From Cycas panzhihuaensis (taxonomy: Eukaryota; Cycadophyta), in the NCBI GenBank assembly GCA_023213395.1, contig CM041465.1:226183741-226247740 (forward strand): a stretch of DNA of 64,000 nt, in the 5' to 3' direction. The notes under the pieces were generated by a model. That model saw only the letters and a list, made by a program, of their open reading frames with translations, ran no database searches and was not told where the DNA came from. Below are positions 43,912-54,799 of the stretch, one piece after another. The position numbers and the translations under genes are program-made. The number at the start of each line of letters is the position of its first letter. Position 1 is the first letter of the stretch.

Positions 43912-44350
43912 CTAGTTGTGATAGGGTTTGAGTTTATTGCCCTTGACTAGTTCAGGTAGTAGTTGGCCTGTTAGTTTCTTCAACTGGATAGTGCCATTCT
44001 TGTACACCTTCTCAATCATATATGGCCCTTTCCAATGCATCTTCAATTCTCCCTGGGGTGTTCGGGATTTGTTGTCGAATCGGCATACTCGTTCACCTTT
44101 ATTGAAATATGATGTCTTGACATCACGATCGTGCCTCGTCTTTTTTCGCCTTTTTCTTGGTGTGGTATGCTTTGTCGGTTTCTTCTTAGGATTTCTTAAT
44201 GAATTTTTATTTATTATTTCTTCTCCCAACAAATGCTCTATACAATGTATTAAGTGGGTAGTTCCATATAGTTGTTCTCCATAAAAGGGCTTCACATAAT
44301 CTCTAATGTATTTTTCATGATTTCTCTTTTCTAGAGTGGCAATTTTGTTT
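43912..44350 (-). pseudogene. Fused second-capsid piece and integrase tail of B
   Basis: On the minus strand HVKPFYGEQLYGTTH-type sequence (KPFYGEQLYGTTHLIHC) runs directly into a basic stretch (KKKPTKHTTPRKRRKKTRHD) and then the integrase tail (FNKGERVCRFD, GELKMHWKGPYMIEKVY, GNKLKPYHN). The whole RT, RNase H and integrase core are missing between them, without breaking the frame. The listed start at 44505 lies inside the D LTR and is not genuine. Confidence 0.65.
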
Positions 44351-44355
44351 CCTAG

Positions 44356-44726
44356 TGTGTACGACTGTTGAGTTACAACCCTTTTTGTTTGTATTAAGAA
44401 CGGTTGCAACAAACTCAAAGTTACAACGAATATAAATATCATGTTGTAAAGAGCTTGGCACGGGTCCTTTTTGAGGAGAATGTAATATTCTGTCCATTGT
44501 CGCATGGAATGTAATCAGTTGCATTCCATGTCTGTTGTGTAAAGTCTACTCTTGTGTGTACTGTTCTGGGTCGTCTCTGGTTGTGAGACGACCAGAGCGA
44601 CCCGTCATAATATAATGATGATGGTTCTTGTTCTCTCATATCCTTATGTCTTTGTGTTATGATGAATGGTTGCAATAGGTTATAATTCTCTGTGCCTGTT
44701 TCTTTACGTGTTGGACACAACACACA
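44356..44726 (+). mobile_element. 5' LTR of element D
   Basis: It contains GTTACAAC, GGTTGCAAC and CAAAGTTACAAC words related to the internal array, a TATA box (tataaata, 44431-44438) and a 9-base perfect hairpin (ggtcgtctc..gagacgacc, 44569-44593). Confidence 0.9.
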
Positions 44727-44727
44727 T

Positions 44728-44740
44728 TGGTTTCGTTGCC
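44728..44740 (+). promoter_or_regulatory. Primer binding site of element D
   Basis: tggtttcgttgcc begins one base after the LTR. It is the same type as in A (TGGTTCCGTTGCC) and close to the tRNA-Asp complement. Confidence 0.65.
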
Positions 44741-44823
44741 AAATTGAACTAAGGAAAAGGATAATGGGTGAGACCAACTAAAATCTTTTGGGTCCTCTTC
44801 TATGCCACCCAGAGTAGAAGTTG

Positions 44824-46440
44824 AAACATGTTGTGATTGAGGGGAGCATTGGGAAAAAAAAAAGAATCCAAGTTGGAGTACGCAAATCCAGATTTTCAAT
44901 TACACCAAGGAAGCAGGTGAGGAGGCGACCATCTGCACATTCAACAGAGAGGAGGAAGTCAAAAAATAAGGATGAAGCAAAAGATCAAAATCTGGGTGTA
45001 ACAGATATGCAGGCAAACAAGGGAATTAATCAGAGGTGTGCAAAAGAAGAGGATCCGGTAAAAGAGGTATAGGTAGTGAGTTCAGACAAAAACAATTAGC
45101 AAGATTTTGTTGAAGAAAATTTACAAAAAGAAGAAGTATCAATAGAGGAAGAAAATTCCATCGAGTTGGGGATATATAGTGTAGCGGCACAGGCTTGGAA
45201 TCATCACCTATTGGAAATTTGAACCCCAAGCCATATAATAAATCCCCTGTTCAAATTACCAATGGCGACTCAAGGGAGCAGTGTGGGAGGCATAATGGGC
45301 AGTAATGCACAAACGGTAGGTGGACAAAGTGGGATACCGGATTGAGGAAATCAAGTAAGTACAACTCCATATATTGTGGTGCAAAGTGATTCAATGTTTT
45401 CGAGCCTCCAATTTCATAGAACTACAGATTTGGGTGATCATCTAGCATTATTTAAAAACATGATCCAAATCAAAAGGTGGATCAAGGAGAAACCAAAGCT
45501 CGTTTTTTTTCAACATTGAGGGGACCCACAATAGCATGGTTCCAATATGTAGCAGCACAACAATTGAATTGGGATCAATTGTAGGAACAATTTCTCAATC
45601 GATTTCAGAAATTGAGGGATCCAATAACTATTTTGCAAGCTTTGGAAGAAATTCATTAGTATCCTGGGGAGTTTGTGAATGATTTTGACAGAAGGATGCG
45701 AGTTATAATGAATAAAATGTAATCGGCAACAACAATCAATCCAATGTTGGCAATGAAATATTTTGTACAAGGATTGATACCTCAATTAAGAGACAAAGTG
45801 ATGCTGCATCCGATGAATAACTACGAGAAAGTAAGGGAATTAGCGCTGAAATTTGAAAATCAAATGAAATCAACCTATTCCCAGATGACGGTACAGTCCT
45901 CAGTATATTGCCCATTGATGAGTATGTTGGTACGACCTACACAGACGCCACAAATGGGCACTAATTTAGAAATCAAAGCTTTAAAGAAAGAGGTAGAAGC
46001 ATCAAAGCAACAGTCTGTAGTTTCTGTTCCAAACAATATGCAACATAATCAGCAGCTGGAAAAACTTCGTATAGAATTATCTTGGTTACGATTGGAAAAA
46101 TTAAGAGAAAATATTTGGTGTCCCCCACCTTGCAATCAGCAAGGGCATCTAAAAAATGAGCATGGAGGATCTATGAAATGGTGTGAGAATTGTCGAAGAA
46201 ACAATCATAACACATGGGAATGTTATTTTAGACCCAAGAGTAATGAAGGCGAAATACATAACGTCTATTAACAAAAGACGGAACACGGAGCTGCAAAACA
46301 ATATAAGGGTAAGACAAGACCCATTCGTTGTTTCTTATGCTAGAGATGGGGACATTTTAGATCAGGGTGTCCACTAGAAAAGAAAGGAGGACCCAACTTG
46401 GTGGATGTGATTCTGGATCACGAAAAGTCAGCCTACTTGT
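44824..46440 (+). pseudogene. Gag of element D
   Basis: The N-terminus is basic (VRKSRFSITPRKQVRRRP). A readable capsid follows near 45480-45640 (ARFFSTLRGPTIAWFQ, DQL.EQFLNRFQKL). 45744-46271 holds GLIPQLRDKVML, then a coiled segment and the knuckle CENCRRNNHNTWEC. After a frameshift a second knuckle CFLC.RWGHFRSGC is near 46330. Stops and frameshifts interrupt it at about 45070, 45580, 45720 and 46270. Confidence 0.7.
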
Positions 46441-47480
46441 AGACACGAAGTGGAAAAGCAATAGGAGCCCCTCCTGTTCAAGATAATTTTCTAGATCCAA
46501 CTGTGGAAAAGCAACGATTACAAGAGGCAGTAAAAATTCTTCAAGATGCAATGGGAGAAGCCCAAGAGGAGATACAAGGAGGAAGATTTAAGGGTCTGCA
46601 CTATAAAAGGAGGACAACACAACCACCAGAAGGTATGAATCCTTGGCAAAGGTTGCAAACTGTAAAAGATATACTTATTGAATTAGGAGTATCAATCCCT
46701 ATATCAGTAGTATTTAAGTGGTGGGAAGCGGAGTATTTTCAGCAATTGGTTTTAGATCAAATTGAAAAGCCAGTTCTTAGAACCATAAAAGATATAGGAA
46801 TAGACCCCAGAGTTCCGACGATGATGTGTGGAACCACTTTATGTAGAACTATTGTAGATGGGGGCTCAGGAGTAAATGTATTACCCAAATCCTCATGGAT
46901 AGCTCTGGGAAGGCCTAATGTGGTTGGTCCAGATTATTCGATTAGATTAGCTAATCAATTACAAGTAAGGCCCATGGGAACATTATTGAATTTTCTAGTA
47001 ATTGTTGTAGAAGTAACTGTGCAGTTGGATTTTGCAGTAGTACGTATGCAGGATCAAAGGAAGATGTATCCAACTTTGTTGGGAAGATCATGGTTATTGG
47101 CTACAAAAGCAATTCAGGATTGGGGAAACATACATTTACCCTGCCAGCAAGAGAGAAAACAGTAACTTTTCCCTTATGCTTAGATGGGCCATAGATAGAA
47201 AAAATTGAAGATGAAGGGAGAGCTTCATCCACAACGGCAACCACAAAATCTACAGTGAGTTCTTGTCCCGAAACAATGTTCCAAATGCAACCAACGCTGC
47301 CAAGTAGCCCCTCATCTTCCTATATGTTGAATCGGTTATATAATGCTTGCGAAGAAATGGAACTGGCTGTATGTTACCATATGGAATGCTGCATGGATTC
47401 TTCACAAAAAGAGAATGAAGAGGAAAGACAACTAGAGTCACCCCAGTTAGAAAAGGTCCAAGAAAAAACTCTCTATAGTT
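46440..47480 (+). pseudogene. Protease region of element D
   Basis: 46503-47165 is open. The protease core reads TIVDGGSGVNVLPKSSW (Asp-Gly-Gly), followed by LANQLQVRPMGTL and YPTLLGRSWLLATKAIQDW, matching A. After a stop, 47255-47482 is an acidic spacer like the one in A (YNACEEMELAVCYH). The segment before the protease (46503-46700) is a Gln/Glu-rich linker. Confidence 0.75.
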
Positions 47481-47486
47481 AGTAAA

Positions 47487-47930
47487 ATGACTAAACATAA
47501 TGGTGACTCAAAACAAGCAAAAAATCATCTGCAATTATGTATTAAAATCACGAAGAATAAATGGCAACAACAATTTTGGTACTTTGTGTCTTCCTATTTT
47601 TGGATAAAACAAGCCCAAATTTGGTATGGGATGCATGCACAAAATTCTAACTCTTTCCATCAAATAAGTAAAAATCTTTTTACAAGATTTCAAGAGTACG
47701 TTCAGAAATGGATAAAAAATGCTTGGACCGGGTAGATTGAAGGAATTTTTATTAGAATAAATTAGATTGTTAATAAGGAAAAAATCTGGGAAAAGGAAAT
47801 ATATTGCCTTCAGATTGAAAAAGAAAATTTGCAAACCCATTCCACGTTGGAATATGGAGAGCGTAGCATCGATAGCACGCCAGCCTATACATTAGGCCCA
47901 GATGGCAAAACGATGATGGGGGAAAAATAA
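47487..47930 (+). pseudogene. Second capsid-like domain of element D
   Basis: 47487-47735 is open and reads WQQQFWYFVSSYFWIKQAQI, then WYGMHAQNSNSFHQI, then LFTRFQEYVQKW. The spacing of Ala, Trp-Tyr, Ile-x-x-x-Leu-Phe-x-x-Phe follows the retrotransposon gag capsid pattern and parallels the A module. A separate capsid is in D gag near 45500. It continues past a stop to 47930 with a Lys/Glu-rich piece, then the RT linker begins. Confidence 0.4.
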
Positions 47931-47933
47931 AAA

Positions 47934-49490
47934 ATGCAAGAAATTAACATCGGGACAGTGGAACAGCCACAGATGATCACTTTAGGTGATTACTGGAAAA
48001 AAGAAATGGTGCAACAAGCGACTTCACTATTTTTGGAATATAATGACGTGTTTGCCTGGTCTTATAAAGATTTACAAGGCATCCCACCAAAATTGGGTGA
48101 ACACAAAATAGATTTGATAGAAGGGGCTAAATTGGTAAGGCAAAGGCCATACCATATGAATCCTAAATATAAGGAACAAGTTAAAGCTGAATTAGGTAAG
48201 CTATTGGAAGCGGATTATATTTTTGAGGTTGAGAATGGTGAATGGGTAAGTCCCGTTGTGGTCGTCCCAACAAAGAATGGGAAATTAAGAGTTTGTGTCG
48301 ACTACAGAGCTTTACATAAGGTCACCAAGAAGGATTCGTTTCCAATTCCTTTTGCAGAGGATATCTTAGAGAAAGTGGCAGGACATGAGGTGTACTCATT
48401 CACTGATGGATTTAGCAGGTACAACCAAGTTCAGATTGCACCAGAAGATCAATTAAAGACAACTTTTATCACTAAGTGGGGTACTTATGCATTTTGAGTA
48501 ATGCCATTCGGGCTAACGAATGCCCCTGCAACATTTCAGAGAGTGATTCTTAATATTTTTAAACAAACAATAGGGAAAACAATTGAAGTATTCTTGGACG
48601 ACTAGCCATTGTTCACTCTATTAAAGAATCACCTTGGCTATTTACAATTAATGTTGGAAACTTGTAGAAAGAACAATCTCTATTTAAATCCTATGAAATG
48701 CACTTTTATGGTGCCATTTGGAACTCTGTTAGGACATGTGGTGACGAAAGAGGGACTAATGACGGATTCAAATAAAGTAGCAATGATTTAAATTTTCCAT
48801 TGCCAAAAACAGAAAGGCAGGTTAAAGGATTCCTAGGAATGACAGGGTACTATCGAAAGTTCATAAAAAATTACATTGAGATAGTTAACCCATTGGAAAT
48901 CCTATTGAAAAAGAAGATTGAATGGCAATGGCAACTTCAACGACAACTAGCATTTGAACTATTGAAGAAGAAGATAGCCCAAGCACCAATTCTGAGATTT
49001 CCAGACTAGGATAAACCCTTCCATGTACATGTAGATGTTTCTCTATTTGCAATTGGGTGTGTATTAACATAACCAGAAGATGACAAAATTGATCTACCAA
49101 TTTATTTTGCAAGCAAAAAATTAACAGATGTTGAAAAGAATTACTTGACAGAACGAGAAGGGTTGGGCATGGTATATGCTCTCTAGAAGTTCAGGCACTA
49201 TTTACTGGCTAATCCATTTGTCTTTTTTGTAGATCATCAGGCGCTTCAATATTTAATTAATAAGCACATAGTTCAAGGGAGAATTAGTAGGTGGCTCATG
49301 CTATTCCAATAATTTAATTTCAAGATTATTATCAAGAAAGGAGCTAAGCATACAATTCCAGATGTACTATCGAGAGAAGTAAATGGGGAACTAGCAACAG
49401 GAATCCAGGACGATTTCCCAAATGCAGAATTATTCACCATCCAAGCAGTACTTGAATGGTACAAGGATATAGCACGATTTCTATCAACAG
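47934..49490 (+). pseudogene. Reverse transcriptase and RNase H of element D
   Basis: 47934-48497 holds the linker (VFAWSYKDLQGIPPKLG) and RT fingers and palm (VCVDYRALHKV, DGFSRYNQVQIAPEDQ). After a TGA in place of an expected Lys, [14 protein letters not shown] and the catalytic FLDD follow near 48590, then a TAG at a Trp position. 48609-49009 covers thumb and connection. RNase H has HVHVDVS, TEREGLGMVYAL and FFVDHQALQYL. At least five single stops interrupt an otherwise continuous frame. Confidence 0.85.
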
Positions 49491-50700
49491 GACAAACATT
49501 GTTGGGTTTGGAATGTGTTGAACGACAAAGCTTCATCAAGAAAACTTTTTCCTTCCAACCGATCCAAGGAATGTTGTATAGGATGGGACCTGATCAAATT
49601 TTAAGAAGATGCATAATGAGCCCTGAAGTGGAAGCTGTCATCAGAGAAGCTCATGAAGGGGTTGCAACAAAACACCAAGGTATAGAATCAACAAGCAAAA
49701 AAATCTTATTGGCAGGACTATGGTGGCCTACAATCTTTGAGGATGTACAAAAATGGGTGTGGAGCTATGACGTATGCCAACGCGTGGGGAAGCCGACAAA
49801 AAATCATTTCATGCCCTTGTGTCCTATATTGGCTCAAGCTCTATTTGAGAAATGGGGACTGGACTTTATTAGACCTATTAGCCTACCAGCTCAGCGTAAA
49901 AACGCGAGATACATTCTGGTTGCCACTAATCTTTTAACAAAATGGACAGAAGCCAAAGCAATGAGAACATGCAACGCTCAAAGCACAACTCGATTTTTAT
50001 ATGAAACGATAATTATTTGATTCGACTACCCATTAGAAATTGTCTCGAATCAAGAAAGCAACTTCCTTAACGAAACAATAAAGCATCTGATTGCAGGAAT
50101 TCTTGATTCAACATTCAAAATCTTCTCCATATTACCCTCGGGCAAATGGGCATGTGGAAAGTACTAATAAAATTATGAAATTAGCATTATCTAAAATCTG
50201 CAATCAAGGGCGAATCGATTGGGCAGAGTGACTCCATTCAGTATTGTGGGCTGGCAGGACAACAATAAAGCGGCCTCATAAGCAAACTCCGTTCCAGTTG
50301 GTTTATGGACTAGAAGTTGTACTCCCTCTAGAATTTTAGACAAAAAGTCTGAGAGTGGCATTTGAGTTACGACAGTTAGAGAATTAGTCACAAGACCAAT
50401 GGTATGTGGATTTAATGAAGCTGGACGAAAAATGGGCAAGAGCTTGGTGGGAATTGGAAGAAGAAAGGCATGGCATGATCGGCACCTCAAAGTTCCACAA
50501 TTCTAAGAAGGAGACCTCGTTCTTCTTTATGATAGCAAGTTTCGAATCAAACCTAGAAAATTAAAGTTGAGATGGATTGGTCAATGCAAGGTGAATCAAA
50601 TTTGGTTGAATGGAGCAGTGCGACTCCAACAGCTTGATGGAACATTGCTGGAAAAATCAGTCAACAGAAGTTAACTGAAAAGGTATATAGCAAAATATAT
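49490..50700 (+). pseudogene. Integrase of element D
   Basis: The zinc domain is at 49600-49800: HEGVATKH is present but the first Cys of the CxxC pair is Tyr (SYDVCQ). The core starts KWGLDFIRPI and ATNLLTKW (the first Asp is Asn). In the second block the Asp of VSDQG is Asn (VSNQES). The Glu block is damaged. The tail runs EGDLVLLYDSKFR to SVNRS.LKRY near 50690. At least two triad residues are lost, so it is inactive. Confidence 0.75.
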
Positions 50701-50761
50701 TAAAAAACAAAAAGGAGAGAACAAGAACCATAGGAACATAATTCTCTTATGACTTCAATCA

Positions 50762-52110
50762 GATGATTACAACATGGATGAAAGAAGTGCAGCCAAGAAG
50801 CAAAAAGTTACAACTAGAATGCAGAAAGTTGCTGTAACCAGGATACAAAGTTGCAACCTGGATGCAAAGTTGTAGCCTGGACGTAAAGTTGCAACTAGGA
50901 GATGGGTGGTTGCAACCAGGAAGCAAAGTTGCAACTCGAACACAAAGTTGTAGCTTGGATGCAAAGTTGCAACCAGGAAATGGGCAGTTGCAACTTAGAC
51001 GCAAAGTTGCAACATAGACGCAAAGTTGCAACTTGGAAGCAAAGTTGCAACTAGGAGATGGATAGTTGCAACCGAGAAGTAAAGTTGCAACTCAGACGCA
51101 AAGTTGCAACTCAGAAGCAAAGTTGCAACTAGAAGATGGGCAAATGTAACCAGGAAGCAAAGTTCCACGAAGCAAAGTTACAACTCGGATGCAAAGTTGC
51201 AACTAGGAGATGGGCGGTTGCAACCTAGAAGCAAAGCTATAACATGGAAGCAAAGTTGCAACTTGGACGCAAAGTTGCAACCTAAACGCAAAGTTGCAAC
51301 CTAAATGCAAAAGTTGCAACCTGGAAGCAAAGTTGTAACTTGGACGCAAAGTTGCAATCTGGAAGCAAAGTTGCAACTTGGATGCAAAGTTGCAACCTGA
51401 ACGCAAAAGTTGCAAGCTGGAAGCAAAGTTGCAACTCAGACAGAAAGTTGCAACTTAGAAGCAAAGTTGCAATCTAGACTCAAAATTGTAACCTGGAAGC
51501 AAAGTTGCAACTCAGATGCAAAGTTGCAACCTGGACGCAAAGTTGCAACGTGGAAGCAAAATAACAACTCAGATGCAAAGTTGTAACCTAGAAGCAAAGT
51601 TGCAACTCGGATGTAAAGTTGCAACCTAGATGCAAAGTTGCAACCCGGGCATAAATTTGCAACCTGGATGTAAAGTTGCAACCTAGATGTAAGCAATACA
51701 ACTTAGACGTAAGTAATGCAACTTGGATGAAAAATTGCAATTCGAGCGCAAAGTCGCAATTTGGACACAAGTGATATAAGCCACTCGCAAATGGCAATCA
51801 GGACGTGAGAAGTTGAAACCAAGACATTGGAGAAATCAGTACAACCCAAATGCGAGAATTACAACTTGGAAAGCAAGTACTTGTAAATGGAAGTGGCAAA
51901 CTAGACTTAATTGGAACAACAAGAAATTGTAACCTAGATGCAAGATGGTCACGACCAGGATAAAGGCCATAACCTAGAATAATTGCAATTTCGACGAAAG
52001 CAATTATAACTAGGACAAAAAACAATTGCAATGAGAAAATCAATGGTAGAAGTACAAACCAGGGGCAGATTGACTACAGAGAAAATGACTAGCTACAACT
52101 AGAAAAGTAG
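50762..52110. repeat. 19-base GTTGCAAC minisatellite in integrase-ORF3 spacer of D
   Basis: About 50 head-to-tail copies of a roughly 19-base unit, consensus gcaaagttgcaacttggac, run from about 50810 to 51740, with a more degenerate stretch to about 52110. Longer units (18-20, sometimes 38) occur where copies are decayed. GTTGCAAC is its own reverse complement. Because three units equal 57 bases, both strands have 19-residue periodic frames, which are not genes. The D LTR carries cggttgcaac and caaagttacaac, the same words. 52110-52560 is A-rich with no other feature. Confidence 0.9.
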
Positions 52111-52558
52111 AACAGTCTAGATCTAAATGATAAAAGATGACAAAGAAGTCATAAATCTAATGGAAAATGGAAAGCTTGCGAAGGAAGGTACTGATATCAA
52201 ATCAAGAAAAAGCTGAACGGAAAGTCATTAATGGTGACAGTGACAAAGCAGCGGAAATCAGTAACAACTGATAGTCGCACGTACCAAATCAAACAGAGCA
52301 CGAAGGTGGTGACAGGTGGCCAACATGCATTGGACGGACGGAAATGAGGTATGTTGGGAGTTGCAACCAAGTAATTACAACCATGAATTGAAGTCATGAT
52401 GGTTTTGCATGGCTTAGTGGAAAATAAGCGACAAAATTGAAGATAGACCAGAAAAGTATTGAAGATGGACTAGGAAAGCTTTGAAGATGAACTAGGAAAA
52501 TTCAAAGATGAATTAGGGAATTTCTGAGAAATTGTGAATAAGCAAAATGAAGGACATT

Positions 52559-54240
52559 GCATAGATTCAAATCAATTTGCGGGAAGCAAACAATAAAAAA
52601 ATCAGGCATGTATGGTGGGATATGTTTGACGAAGATGAAAGAAAAATAACTTTGACGAAGGCCGGATTTGTCCAGTTTGTACAAGTAGGGTTATTTCTAG
52701 CCGCAACAATTTTTTTGATAGACATGATTCAACTCGTGGCTCAGCAACCCGATCTTGTGGATATATCAACAAAAGCCATTGGGAAAATCTCAGGGTTACC
52801 AGATTCAAGAAAAGCGGTACCTAGAGACAAAAGAATTTCACGGGAGAAGGCAACAGAGCAATTGGGTGCTCAAATTTCAGACGTCTCCACATCGGGTATT
52901 CACATTGTAGATAGCTTGACACGTTGGGTGGATCATTTCCTCTTCACGAGGGTGATATTGAGTCAAAAGAATTCATTTGTACCCACAGAGATGAGATCAA
53001 CACTACTTCAAGTAGCGAGGGGACAAATGTTTAATTGGGCAGCATTTCTCGCAAGAAGATTTTTAAAAAAATTGGCGAGTATTAAGGCCAAAACTCAGTC
53101 GGCTGTATTCTATCAGCAGAGTCTGTTTCAGGGACTATTATACTCTCAGTGTCTAGAGATAAAGTTACCTGAAGGAAAACTAGGGGAGGTGGCAATGATG
53201 AATTTGATTAATCATTTCAAGCATAATGTAGAAACTTGGCGAAGGGAGCTTCAGGAAAAGGTTAAGGATTTTTTCTGGAGGAAGGCTCAGACTAGTAATC
53301 CTCAGACGATACAAATAGAGTAGAAAGGGAGGAAATGACAGCGAGGAGGTGACCTCGCAGGCCGAGAAAAAAAGAATAAGAAGAGCAGAAAGATGTGAAG
53401 AAGGAGGAAATCAGATAAGGGAAACAAAAAGTAGGTGGTGTGTTAGTTAAAGAGGAAGCAATCGAGCAACGACCAGTCCAACAATAAGAAAAAATCCTTA
53501 ACACTGAGGAGGAGAAAAGAAGGAAAAGAAGAATTGCTGCGAAAAAAGTGAAGAAGAAAATTCTGGAAATCTTAAACAATGAACTAGCCGAAGTGGATTT
53601 CGACTTTAATAATGAAGGGCTGACAGAGGAAGGAATCGATCCAATGGAGTGTCAGCCACATAATATGGCACACAGGAAGATTTTATTCCTGGCTAAGGTT
53701 ATTCGGCATTTGGTGACTGAATAGGAAGTTAGAAATAAGAGGCCCTCACCAGATTTGCAAAGAATTCAGAAAGTAGAAGACCAGTTAGCTGCCTATGAAG
53801 CAAAACTGGACTTCTTGATCAAGTTCATCATGCACTGAGTAGGAGACACTTCCTGTGTGGAGCATTTGGTACCAGCTTTCGGCGCCCGATTCGATGAACA
53901 GATCCCACCAGGGTTGGAGAAGGTGATTTGGAAGTTGGGTGCTTGGATAATGTAGACCCGGGAAGATGCTGAGTATGTCAATCACTTTTGGTCAATGATT
54001 AAATCCTTGCGACATGATCTGTAGTTAGTGGAGACAAGGAAATGCGAATTGGAGGAGGAAATCAAATAGTTGCATTCTAAAGAAAAGTCGATAATGACTC
54101 AATTGCAGGCGCTACGCAACGTGGTTATCCTCTACGACCACTGTAAAAACCAAGGTATAAATCCACCTTGCACAGTGTATAGACCTGATCTGCAGAGGAT
54201 TCCTACGGAAATGAAAAAGATCAAAAGGGATAAAGAAAGT
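52559..54240 (+). pseudogene. Extra 3' ORF of element D
   Basis: 52577-53323 is open (248 residues). It has a hydrophobic segment (LFLAATIFLIDMI, residues about 39-51), then FVPTEMRSTLLQV and the core FNWAAFLARRFLKKL, aligned with NWSEFLA of A, B and C, followed by the SLFQGLLYSQCLE string. After a basic/acidic linker with frameshifts, 53570-54240 continues with a Glu/Lys-rich predicted coiled coil (DQLAAYEAKLDFLIKFI; ETRKCELEEEI). It is longer than in A or B (about 550 codons). One hydrophobic segment alone does not make it an envelope protein. Confidence 0.55.
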
Positions 54241-54280
54241 TAATTTGTCATGTATTGTTTTCTCATTTCTAAATTTTGAG

Positions 54281-54304
54281 CTTACAAGTAAGAATACTTG
54301 TAAG
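54281..54304. promoter_or_regulatory. Perfect 10-base hairpin before D 3' LTR
   Basis: CTTACAAGTA, loop agaa, TACTTGTAAG. It lies between the extra ORF stop and the purine tract (gtgaagggagagac, 54309-54322). In A, B, C and E a different hairpin occupies the same interval. Confidence 0.6.
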
Positions 54305-54321
54305 TTTTGTGAAGGGAGAGA

Positions 54322-54694
54322 CGTGTATGGCCATTGAGTTGCAATCCTTTTTGTTTATATTAAGAACGGTTGCAACCAACTCAAAGTTACAACAAGTATA
54401 AATATCATGTTGTAAAGAGTTCGACATGGTTCCTTTTTAAGGAGAATATATTATTTTGTCCGTTGTTGCAGGGAATGTAATCAGTTGCATTCTGTGTCTG
54501 CTGTTTAAAGTCTACTCCTGTGTGTACTGTTCAGGTCGTCTCTAGTTGTGAGAGGACCAGAGCGACCCGTCATAATGTAATGATGATGGTTCTTGTTCTC
54601 TCATATCCTTATGTCTTCGTGTTATGATGAATGGTTGCAATTGGTTACAATTCTCTATGTTTGTTTCTTTATGTGTTGAAGGACACAACGCACA
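54322..54694 (+). mobile_element. 3' LTR of element D
   Basis: This is the partner of 44356-44726; the first TG is CG. TATA box at 54397-54404. The hairpin has one mismatch here. Confidence 0.9.
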
Positions 54695-54799
54695 TCTAGA
54701 CCATAATCTCTAGGGATACTTTCCGTTGGTTCCTCTTCTTGTTCCTCAGATTCAATGCCGGTGTTTGAAAGGACCTTTCACTGAGTGGGTGTGCCTCTA

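Larger units (their letters stand above)
44356..54694 (+). mobile_element. Ty3/gypsy element D (10.3 kb), nested in B
   Basis: LTRs at 44356-44726 and 54322-54694 (371-373 bases) are flanked by CCTAG (44351-44355) and TCTAG (54695-54699), one change. Plus-strand order: primer site, gag, protease, second capsid-like domain, RT, RNase H, integrase, 19-base tandem array, extra ORF, hairpin, purine tract. It is related to A but with distinct sequence. Most stops fall at codons that are Trp or Gln in A. Confidence 0.85.

Noticed and set aside
43912-44505. 197-codon ORF starting at 44505
   Set aside because: Its first about 50 codons lie in the D LTR on the opposite strand; only the part left of 44351 belongs to B.
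50810-51740. Possible CRISPR array
   Set aside because: The units are contiguous with no unique spacers of constant length, and the context is a plant retrotransposon.
50759-51797. Chain of minus-strand ORFs with 19-residue periodic CNFASRLQLC-like sequence
   Set aside because: They are the translation of the 19-base minisatellite; a non-multiple-of-three unit read over three copies leaves all frames open.
52577-53323. Envelope protein in element D
   Set aside because: There is one hydrophobic segment but no signal peptide, cleavage site or C-terminal anchor, and the homologues in A and B lack it.
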